From Pseudothermotoga sp. (GTDB lineage Bacteria; Thermotogota; Thermotogae; Thermotogales; DSM-5069): a DNA stretch of 6,357 bases. Every line of letters starts with the position of its first letter. Within the stretch, counting starts at the first letter, position 1. Under the pieces are notes generated by a model. That model had not been told where the DNA came from, did no database searches, and saw only the letters and a list, made by a program, of their open reading frames with translations. Made by a program: the position numbers and the translations under genes. Below, one piece after another: positions 1-5,629 of this stretch. The DNA is taken from assembly GCA_028276125.1 (NCBI GenBank), contig JAPYWY010000096.1, positions 1-6,357 on the forward strand, in the 5' to 3' direction.

Positions 1-527
1 AAACCTTTCACTTGAATGTCGAGCGATGCGATGCCTTTCCTCGAAGCAACTATCTCACCGTGAACTCCTCCTGGCTCAAAAGAGAGACAACATGAACTTT
101 GTCTCGCGTACTTTTCGAAGGTCTCTCTACTCTCTTTTGAACCCAGTTCTTCATCGACGTTGAGGATGACGCACAGACCGTCCAAACCTTTCTTGATCGC
201 TTCTTCAACCACGGCGAGAAGCACCACGACTCCGCCCTTCATGTCAGCAACGCCTGGTCCCTTAACGAAGTTACCCTCCAACTTGAACGGTCTTCGAGTT
301 GTTTCGCCTTCCTTGAACACCGTGTCGAGATGTCCTATGAGCGTCAGATACGGTGCTTCACCCTTCAAAGCCACGTGTGCGGCCCTTTCTCTGTGGAGCT
401 CAAAGCCGAGGTTTTCAAGAAAATCCACTACAAATTGAGTCCTTTCGAGTTTCGTTGAACTGTCCAGATCGAAGCCCGTGTCTATGTTGACGAGCTTTTC
501 AAACATTGCAAGCCATCTTTTTTCCAT
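1..527 (-). CDS. M20-family zinc peptidase / amino-acid deacylase, C-terminus outside window
   Basis: Partial gene: the first 175 residues are present and the frame is open to the window edge. The protein looks like an M20 (carboxypeptidase G2 / ArgE-DapE type) di-zinc hydrolase, which cleaves peptide or N-acyl bonds next to a free carboxylate in the cytoplasm. Visible motifs in family order are GHLDTV (metal ligand His66 with Asp68), GPGVADMKGG (bridging Asp95), NVDEELGS (general base Glu126 and metal ligand Glu127) and SFEPGG (Glu151, the acidic metal ligand). The Glu151 form resembles glutamate-carboxypeptidase-like members. The ATG at 527 is chosen because GAGGG lies just upstream (534-538), overlapping the end of the preceding LUD gene. 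A second in-frame ATG is at codon 8. It is the second gene of a two-gene unit transcribed away from the amino-acid-type operon on the plus strand. The substrate cannot be told; an N-acyl amino acid or dipeptide feeding that operon is an inference. Confidence 0.88.
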   Translation of the reverse strand, partial: MEKRWLAMFEKLVNIDTGFDLDSSTKLERTQFVVDFLENLGFELHRERAAHVALKGEAPYLTLIGHLDTVFKEGETTRRPFKLEGNFVKGPGVADMKGGVVVLLAVVEEAIKKGLDGLCVILNVDEELGSKESRETFEKYARQSSCCLSFEPGGVHGEIVASRKGIASLDIQVKG

Positions 528-536
528 CTTTATCCC

Positions 537-1169
537 TCACAGCCCAAATTCCTTGATCGTTAAAATGATCTTTATCCTGCCGGGCTGGTTCCTCGAATCG
601 TTGATGATGTGATAGTGCCTGCAAATTCTCTGCGGTGAATCGCAGTCTTGGCAAACACCAGTCACCGCGCACGGTGTGGACAGAGACAGTCTCTTCGCGT
701 TCATGGGCGAGATGTATCTGATCCTTTCTCTTGCAGCATCCAAATTTTCGACAATCTTGTTCGCGCTGACGATCAGTATCACGTTCTTCGGACCGTATGT
801 TACCGCTGCGACCCTGTTACCCCAACCGTCCATGAACACCAGTTCTCCGTCCATCGTGATGGCGTTGGCGCTGCACAGATAGTAATCCGCTTTGAACGCT
901 TCAAGCTCAACGGCCCTTCTATCGGATGCCTTGTACCTGTCCAGAAAGACGTACTTTCCAGACCTGAGAAGATCCAACACGCCCGTTTCGACCAGTGTTA
1001 CAGAGCCTCCCGAACTCACAACTGAGTTGGCTGGAATCATCCTTTCCACCAGCTCCAAAACTTGTTTTTCGTCCTCGACGATGTACACTTCAAAACCCTT
1101 TCTCTCCAGTATGGGTTTGACGGCTTTGCAGAGAGATTCGTACTTGAACCTGTAGAGTTCGCTTCGCAC
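537..1169 (-). CDS. LUD-domain (DUF162) protein with four-Cys C-terminal motif
   Basis: A 210-aa protein of the LUD family, which also contains LutC/YkgG. Some relatives act with Fe-S proteins in lactate utilization, but stand-alone single-domain forms like this one have no settled role. Family hallmarks are SSGGSVTLVETGVLDLL near residues 50-65, the central YLCSANAITMDGELVFMDG region, and a C-terminal C-x5-C-x2-C-x6-C set (Cys167, 173, 176, 183) that could bind metal or an Fe-S cluster. The reading frame extends upstream to an ATG at 1256. I prefer the GTG at 1169 because GGGAGG (1177-1182) sits 7 bases before it, the length then fits the family, and the extra 29 residues do not look like family sequence. 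A GTG at 1172 is only 4 bases from the site. The M20 gene follows after 9 bases, suggesting co-transcription. The divergent regulator may control this unit too. Confidence 0.85.
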   Translation of the reverse strand: MRSELYRFKYESLCKAVKPILERKGFEVYIVEDEKQVLELVERMIPANSVVSSGGSVTLVETGVLDLLRSGKYVFLDRYKASDRRAVELEAFKADYYLCSANAITMDGELVFMDGWGNRVAAVTYGPKNVILIVSANKIVENLDAARERIRYISPMNAKRLSLSTPCAVTGVCQDCDSPQRICRHYHIINDSRNQPGRIKIILTIKEFGL

Positions 1170-1176
1170 CACAGCA

Positions 1177-1182
1177 CCTCCC
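1177..1182 (-). promoter_or_regulatory. Ribosome binding site deciding the LUD start
   Basis: On the minus strand the site reads GGGAGG, then TGCT and two consecutive GTG codons starting at 1172 and 1169. A 7-base spacing makes the GTG at 1169 the better start. No comparable site precedes the ATG at 1256, so the longer frame is probably not translated. Confidence 0.7.
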
Positions 1183-1283
1183 AAGATAATTATCGCAGTT
1201 TTTGGCCGTTTTGATCCCTTCTTCACAGAATATGGCCGAATGTGTTTAAATATCATGAAAGATCTCGTGGGTGCTTCAAATAA

Positions 1284-1306
1284 TTTGTTGTATCTCGTAC
1301 AACAAA
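1284..1306. promoter_or_regulatory. Perfect inverted repeat, probable operator of the YheO-type regulator
   Basis: TTTGTTGTA (1284-1292), a 5-base centre TCTCG, then TACAACAAA (1298-1306): 9-bp arms with no mismatch. It lies in the divergent region between the LUD gene and the regulator gene. Further direct copies of the half-site core TTGTA occur at 1310-1314 and 1330-1334, that is 22 and 20 bases apart counting from the first copy at 1288, or about two helical turns each. The second falls in the -35 box and the third overlaps the -10 box of the likely operon promoter. This arrangement suits autoregulation by the adjacent HTH protein, and possibly control of both divergent units. The arms and positions are seen directly; binding by this regulator is inferred. 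Confidence 0.62.
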
Positions 1307-1309
1307 AAT

Positions 1310-1338
1310 TTGTATACTATATCAATGAGTTGTATAAT
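1310..1338 (+). promoter_or_regulatory. Sigma70-type promoter of the regulator-ridA-PLP-FAD-permease operon
   Basis: The -35 box TTGTAT (1310-1315) and -10 box TATAAT (1333-1338) are separated by 17 bases, an excellent match to the housekeeping consensus. Transcription should begin near 1345, which would leave only about 9 bases before the ATG at 1354 and cut away most of the GGGAGGG ribosome binding site. A second, weaker pair, TTGTAT (1288-1293) with TATACT (1313-1318) at 19-base spacing, would give a leader of about 30 bases that keeps that site. Either or both may be used. Confidence 0.55.
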
Positions 1339-1353
1339 AGGGAGGGATGTAGA

Positions 1354-2025
1354 ATGAAAAGGTTGCATCCGATTCTCAAGGCTTTCGTTCCAATGGTCAA
1401 GGCGCTCGCTGAAACTTTGGGACCAGACTGTGAAGTGGTCTTGCACGATGTTTCCGATCCAGAACGTTCCGTTGTTGCCATAGAGAACGGCCACGTGACC
1501 GGAAGGACCATCGGCTCTCCACTCACGGACTTCGGTCTTTATCTGCTGAGATCACCCAGGTTCAAAAACGTTGACTACGTTGCGAACTACATGACGAGGA
1601 CCAACGATGGAAGAAAACTTCGATCCACCACGGTGTTCATAAGGGACGAAGCTGGTGGGGTTATAGGATTTCTCTGCATCAACTACGACACAACCAAAGC
1701 GTTCGCCGTGAAAGAGTTCGTCGAACAGTATCTGAAGTTCCAAAACCTTGAGGAGCTAGCTGGCACCAAAGAAGAGAGGTTCGTGAGCAAGGTCGAAGAA
1801 CTGCTCCTCGAAGCGATGCAAGAGATCAAGAGTTTGACGGGAAAACCGCTCAGATTCGCGAGCAAGGAAGAAAAGTTGGCGGTCATCAAAAAACTCGACG
1901 AGAAAGGTTTCTTCTTGTTGAAAGGTGCCGTGGAAATGCTCGCGAAGGAGCTTGGAAATTCGAAATTCACAGTTTATGCGTACCTGAGAGAGGCAAGAAA
2001 GAAAGGCGACTCAATAATGATCTGA
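1354..2025 (+). CDS. YheO/DauR-type PAS-HTH transcriptional regulator
   Basis: A 223-aa cytoplasmic DNA-binding protein. Residues about 4-115 match the YheO-like PAS domain: an N-terminal helical stretch, CEVVLHDVSDPERSVVAIENGHVTGR, GSPLTDFGL, and GRKLRSTTVFIRDEAGGVIGFLCINYD. Residues about 150-216 form a helix-turn-helix of the kind paired with it (KEEKLAVIKKLDEKGFF, GAVEMLAKELGNSKFTVYAYLREAR). Known members include DauR, repressor of D-arginine catabolism in Pseudomonas. I chose the ATG at 1354 because GGGAGGG (1340-1346) precedes it at normal spacing. The frame is open back to 1240, but that extension would cross the promoter and operator. It is the first gene of the operon and only 10 bases from ridA, so it is probably autoregulated through the inverted repeat upstream. 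The ligand is unknown; an amino acid or derivative is likely from context. Confidence 0.9.
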   Translation: MKRLHPILKAFVPMVKALAETLGPDCEVVLHDVSDPERSVVAIENGHVTGRTIGSPLTDFGLYLLRSPRFKNVDYVANYMTRTNDGRKLRSTTVFIRDEAGGVIGFLCINYDTTKAFAVKEFVEQYLKFQNLEELAGTKEERFVSKVEELLLEAMQEIKSLTGKPLRFASKEEKLAVIKKLDEKGFFLLKGAVEMLAKELGNSKFTVYAYLREARKKGDSIMI

Positions 2026-2035
2026 GGAGGTGTTG

Positions 2036-2425
2036 ATGGTGAAAATCGTTCAAACCGATGCGGCTCCCAAGGCCATAGGGCCTTACTCTCAAGCCGTAGA
2101 GGCGAACGGTTTTGTGTTCGTTTCAGGTCAGATACCGCTCGATCCTCAGACGGGTCAGCTCGTCGATGGAGACATCAAGAAACAGACCAAGAGAGTGTTC
2201 GAGAACATCAAAGCGATCTTGGCTGCGGCGGGGTGTGATCTGAACAACGTTGTCAAAGTCACCGTGTTCACGAACGACATTTCAAACTTCGCCTCGATCA
2301 ACGAGGTCTACTCTGAGTACTTCAGCTCTCACAAGCCCGCCAGATCGTTTGTGGAAGTTTCCGCGTTGCCGAAGAACGCGCAACTGGAGATCGAGGTCAT
2401 CGCGATCAAGGAGGCAAAATCATGA
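2036..2425 (+). CDS. ridA: RidA family reactive enamine/imine deaminase
   Basis: A 129-aa cytoplasmic protein of the RidA/YjgF/YER057c family, normally a homotrimer. It speeds hydrolysis of 2-aminoacrylate and similar enamines/imines released by PLP enzymes and amino-acid oxidases, giving the ketoacid and ammonia. The whole family signature is present: IGPYSQAV with Tyr17, FVSGQIPLDPQTG, the active-site Arg103 in PARSFVEV (equivalent to Arg105 of E. coli RidA) and the QLEIEVIA ending with Glu120. The length is normal. The start at 2036 (ATG) follows GAGGAGG (2024-2030) at 5 bases. A GTG at 2030, two codons upstream, lies inside that site. The last bases overlap the next gene as ATGA. Sitting between a regulator and a PLP enzyme plus flavoprotein, it probably clears an imine or enamine made by this pathway. 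Confidence 0.95.
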   Translation: MVKIVQTDAAPKAIGPYSQAVEANGFVFVSGQIPLDPQTGQLVDGDIKKQTKRVFENIKAILAAAGCDLNNVVKVTVFTNDISNFASINEVYSEYFSSHKPARSFVEVSALPKNAQLEIEVIAIKEAKS

Positions 2426-2859
2426 AAGAACCGTACTCCGCCGGCATGCTGAAGTTTGATCCCTATGCGAAAAAGCAACCTGTGATCGGCAAGGTGGTGG
2501 CGGTTCTCAGGGGCAGATTGGACAACAGGAGCCTCAGCTTGATAGAACCTCGTTCGAGGGCTCTGAGATCCGGAGAGATCCATGAAATTTTGATGACCGA
2601 CGAGAAAGAAGCGAGCCCCGGGAAGACGGTGAACCGTGTGGCATACATTGCGTTCGTGGAGATCGTTCAGGCTGGCGTCATCGTCTCGAACGACATCGTC
2701 AGACTAGCAGATGGCAGACAGATCGGAAAACTGGTGGGTTTCGATGAGACTCACATGCCAAACCACCAGAACATCGTGATTTACTCCGAGCGGTTGTTCA
2801 GCGGTGAAGAACTTGGTCTGGAAATCGGTGAGACGATCGTTTTTGAGAAGGAGGGATGA
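2422..2859 (+). CDS. Unrecognised 145-aa conserved-looking operon protein
   Basis: I do not recognise this family with confidence; it may match one of the DUF-level families. The protein is soluble, has no signal peptide, membrane segment or cysteine, and is predicted largely beta: PVIGKVVAVLRGRL, IHEILMTDEKEASPGKTVNRVAYIAFVEIVQAGVIVSNDIVRL, QIGKLVGFDETHMPNHQNIVIYS, and GLEIGETIVFEKEG. A possible ligand- or metal-binding segment is DETHMPNHQN at about residues 109-118, with two His and acidic residues. It starts within the ridA stop codon (ATGA), with AAGGAGG (2408-2414) upstream, and runs to the start of the PLP gene, so it is translationally coupled on both sides. Being wedged between ridA and the PLP enzyme suggests a partner, accessory subunit or small enzyme of the same pathway. 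This is inference only. Confidence 0.75.
   Translation: MKEPYSAGMLKFDPYAKKQPVIGKVVAVLRGRLDNRSLSLIEPRSRALRSGEIHEILMTDEKEASPGKTVNRVAYIAFVEIVQAGVIVSNDIVRLADGRQIGKLVGFDETHMPNHQNIVIYSERLFSGEELGLEIGETIVFEKEG
2848..2855 (+). promoter_or_regulatory. Ribosome binding site deciding the PLP-enzyme start
   Basis: AAGGAGGG lies inside the end of the preceding gene. An ATG at 2856 directly abuts it, which is too close. The in-frame ATG at 2862 has GGAGG (2850-2854) 7 bases upstream and is preferred. Confidence 0.65.
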
Positions 2860-2861
2860 GC

Positions 2862-4316
2862 ATGTTCAAGTACAGATACCATCTGTACAGGCATCTGAAG
2901 CAGTCTTTGCCGAAGATTCTGGAGGAAGCGAGGAAAGCCGCCGACGAGATCGGAATTCCTAAAGAATGGAGAGGCAAGTTCGGTCTCACTGGTGCCATAT
3001 CCGGTTGCCATGGACTCATCAGTAAAGAAGTGGACGAAGCGATCAGTGCGGTGGCCCGAGAGGTCATTCCCAACAGGGTCTTCGCGGACGAGATCAGGGA
3101 CATAGTGAAGGATTACTACGGTGATGAGTACGACGCTCTGCTCGTGAGCACGTGCGAGGCGGCGCTCTGGCTGAGTTTCGACGTGTTGGTCTCACCACCG
3201 TTCACTGGCAGGGGCGACAAGTACAGAACCAGATACATCGTGCCCTACGAGAGACATTTGCACCATCACGGTGGTTACGGTAGACCCTTCCCACCCCAGT
3301 ACAAAGACATCTTCGCGGACAGAGGTTGCACCGCAGGGGAGCTGGGCTTCTACGGAAAAAGGCTCGAAGATGTCGATGTGATCATCGTTCCCATGGCTGG
3401 GGCACGCTACACGGTGCACGGGATAAAGTACCATCCGACGATCCTCTTGAGCGGTGTGAGGGCTGAAGAGACGGCGAAGAGGATAAGACAGGTGGCGGAA
3501 CAGCACATCGAGACGCTCTCAGGTTTCTCTTCTCTCGGATACGACACGCTCGGCTACGGTTACGGTGAGAAAGATGAGAACGGTGCACCGATACTGCAGA
3601 AGAGGCTCGGTGAACTCGCAGAAGAGTTCAACGTACCGTACATCGTTGACAACGCGTGGGGTGTTCCGTTCATCGGAACGGATCCGAGAAAGATCGGCGC
3701 GTGGGTCATGACCTACAGTATGGACAAGGCTGCGGGTGCACCAACCTGTGGTTTGATCATCGGAAGAGAGGACGTCATGGTCCCGATCAGAAGGGCGATG
3801 GGCACGCACGGTGATAGGTACGGAACTTGGTCGAGCTACGGCAAGGCGGCCTACGTGACCTTCGATCCAGGAAAAGAAGCACTCGCCGGTGCCATCGCCG
3901 CTTTGAAGGCTTTGAAAGAGAAAGCAGACAAGTTCAAGAGGAACGTCGATAGGCTTTACGAGATCACTGTGGAGGAGTTCTCCAACATTGATTCGCGCAT
4001 CAGACACATCTTCAAGATCTCCAAGAGCTACAACTCTGGCGCCGTCGAGGTCAACTACGACGACTGCTGGGAAAAAGGTGTACCTTTCCCCATCTTCCCG
4101 ATCGAGGACATGTACGCTGGTACGAACATACTCCAGATCGGTACCGACGCCATGGGTATCATCCAGACGATCGCGTACGATGGAAACATATTCATCTCGC
4201 TGGGCCTCGGCACGACGGACGAAAACGGTGACATCATCGAAGACAAAACGAGGCTCGCCGTCAGGGGTCTTGTGAAGTTGATCGAGATCGTTGCCAAGTA
4301 TTCGAACGTTCTGTGA
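2862..4316 (+). CDS. SelA-like fold-type I PLP-dependent enzyme
   Basis: A 484-aa cytoplasmic enzyme. The probable Schiff-base lysine is Lys289 in WVMTYSMDKAAGAPTCGLIIG, which has the spacing and glycine-rich tail of the SelA / D-glucosaminate-6-phosphate ammonia-lyase / cystathionine-type group. Asp263 in PYIVDNAWGVPFIG fits the residue that pairs with the pyridine nitrogen. A CEAALWL segment near residue 90 is likely in the cofactor phosphate region. The unusual HLHHHGGYGRPFPPQY (residues about 124-139) and HGIKYHP segments are histidine-rich and probably line the active site. The frame is intact from end to end. The chemistry (elimination, transamination or racemization) cannot be decided from the sequence. 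A neighbouring RidA suggests an enamine/imine product, and the flavoprotein 12 bases downstream suggests a following or preceding redox step. An alternative start is the ATG at 2856, two codons earlier. Confidence 0.85.
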   Translation: MFKYRYHLYRHLKQSLPKILEEARKAADEIGIPKEWRGKFGLTGAISGCHGLISKEVDEAISAVAREVIPNRVFADEIRDIVKDYYGDEYDALLVSTCEAALWLSFDVLVSPPFTGRGDKYRTRYIVPYERHLHHHGGYGRPFPPQYKDIFADRGCTAGELGFYGKRLEDVDVIIVPMAGARYTVHGIKYHPTILLSGVRAEETAKRIRQVAEQHIETLSGFSSLGYDTLGYGYGEKDENGAPILQKRLGELAEEFNVPYIVDNAWGVPFIGTDPRKIGAWVMTYSMDKAAGAPTCGLIIGREDVMVPIRRAMGTHGDRYGTWSSYGKAAYVTFDPGKEALAGAIAALKALKEKADKFKRNVDRLYEITVEEFSNIDSRIRHIFKISKSYNSGAVEVNYDDCWEKGVPFPIFPIEDMYAGTNILQIGTDAMGIIQTIAYDGNIFISLGLGTTDENGDIIEDKTRLAVRGLVKLIEIVAKYSNVL

Positions 4317-4328
4317 TGGGGTGGTGGT

Positions 4329-5620
4329 ATGGCGAAGGTGCCAAGGGTGATCGTCGTTGGAGGAGGTTGGGGTGGTTGTGCGGCCGCCGCGGCCGCACGT
4401 AAAGCTGGAGCCGAGGTCGTTTTGATAGAGAGAGCGGACATGCTGCTCGGAACAGGCCTCGTTGGTGGTATATTCAGAAACAACGGACGTTTCACTGCGT
4501 CAGAGAAAATGTTGGAGATGGGTGCGGACATATTCGCCGTGATGGACAGATGCGCGATCCACACGAACGTGGAATTCCCCGGACACAAGCACGCGAGCTT
4601 GTACAGCGTTTACAAGATCGAACCAGCTGTTCGAGAATACCTCACGAACTTGGGCGTGCGGATTCTAACCAACGCACGTGTTATAGATGTCGCCAAGGAG
4701 AAAGACAAGATCGTGTGTGTCGTGGTTGAGAAACATGAGCCTGTTCATGGGGATGTATTCGTCGACGCAACCGGTACCTCCGCGGTGCCAGCGAACTGCA
4801 CGAAGTACGGCAACGGTTGTGCGATGTGCATCTTGAGATGCCACACTTCGGACCCAGAGTGAGTCTCACAACGCGAGTCGGCGTCGAAGAATGGGTTGGC
4901 AAGAAACCCGATGGTGGCCTGGGTGCCATGAGTGGTTCCTGCAAACTCTGCAAAGACTCCATCGATCCTAGCATCGTGAGAGAACTCGAGCAAAAAGGTT
5001 GTGCACTCGTTCCTGTACCGGAACAGGTGAGGGAAGAAGAGAAGTTGTTAAGCATGAAGGCGTGTCAGCAGTATGCACTGCCTGAGTTCATCGAAAATTT
5101 GGTTCTGCTCGACACGGGCCCGGTGAAGCTGATGACACCCTTCTTCCCACTCGAGCAACTCAGAAAGATTCCAGGCATGGAGAGGGCTCGTTACGAAGAT
5201 CCCATCGCTGGTGGCAAGGGCAACTCAATGAGATACTTCGGCTTCGCAAATTGCACCCCCGAGCTTCAAGCGATCGGGCCGGTGGACAACCTCTTCTGCG
5301 CGGGTGAGAAGGCAGGAGCCATGGTCGGTCATACCGAGGCGATCGTCACGGGCAGTTTGGCGGGACATAACGCGGTGAGAAAGGCCATAGGCGAGAAGTT
5401 GCTCAGATATCCAGATGAACTGGCCGTGGGAGATTTTGTGAACCACGTTATCGAAGAAATGAAGAAGGAAGAGGGCCGTCAGTACAAGTACACCTTCTCA
5501 GGTTCGATCTACTTCAAACGCATGGTCCAGAAGAATCTGTATACCACGAACGTTGAAGAGATCAAGAAGAGGGTACACGATGCCAATTTGAAGGACATCT
5601 TCAACACCAAACTGGTGTGA
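4329..5620 (+). CDS. Cys-rich FAD-dependent oxidoreductase, split by an apparent one-base deletion near 4841
   Basis: Read with one base restored, this is a 430-aa flavoprotein with TrmFO/GidA-like ends. The N-terminal Rossmann motif VIVVGGGWGG (Gly11-x-Gly13-x-x-Gly16) is followed by Glu34 for the FAD ribose. VFVDATG lies mid-protein. A C-terminal FAD segment DNLFCAGEKAGAMVGHTEAIVTGSLAGHNA begins near residue 320. As given, the first frame (4329-4862) stops after 177 residues, and the homologous continuation is in another frame (from 4841 to 5620). Adding one C to the CC at 4841-4842 joins them as CAMCILRCPHFGPRVS. The joined protein has C164-x2-C167-x3-C171-P and a CxxC at 205/208, possible Fe-S or redox ligands. 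A GGGGTGG purine stretch at 4318-4324 serves as a modest ribosome site. The likely role is oxidation or reduction of the pathway's amino-acid-like substrate. The family is clear; substrate and electron partner are unknown. If the shift is real, the gene is broken. Confidence 0.8.
4378..4398. repeat. Perfect 21-base GC palindrome inside the flavoprotein gene
   Basis: GTGCGGCCGC, a single central C, then GCGGCCGCAC: 10-bp arms with no mismatch. It encodes the run of six alanines in the first Rossmann helix (Cys17-Arg24), so coding constraint may explain it. In mRNA it could form a strong stem about 50 bases after the start codon. Confidence 0.6.
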
Positions 5621-5629
5621 GGGGGTGTT

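Noticed and set aside
648..1155. Plus-strand open frames within the LUD gene
   Set aside because: They are antisense to a gene with clear LUD motifs and have no ribosome sites or recognisable products.
1170..1256. N-terminal extension of the LUD protein from the ATG at 1256
   Set aside because: It has no ribosome site and lacks family-like sequence, while GGGAGG sits ideally before the GTG at 1169.
1284..1312. The inverted repeat as a rho-independent terminator
   Set aside because: The stem is AT-rich, lacks a proper T-tract on either strand, and lies upstream of both divergent genes rather than after a gene.
1240..1353. N-terminal extension of the regulator from 1240
   Set aside because: It would run through the promoter and operator; the ATG at 1354 has a clear ribosome site.
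3519..4588. Long open frames on the minus strand opposite the PLP and FAD genes (162 and 177 aa)
   Set aside because: Low-complexity translations with no family motif. The plus-strand frames carry clear PLP and FAD motifs, so these are codon-bias shadows.
4830..4862. Programmed -1 frameshifting in the FAD gene (and likewise at 6150-6172)
   Set aside because: Neither site has an X-XXY-YYZ slippery heptamer, and I see no obvious downstream stem or upstream stimulatory Shine-Dalgarno-like element. A missing homopolymer base is simpler.
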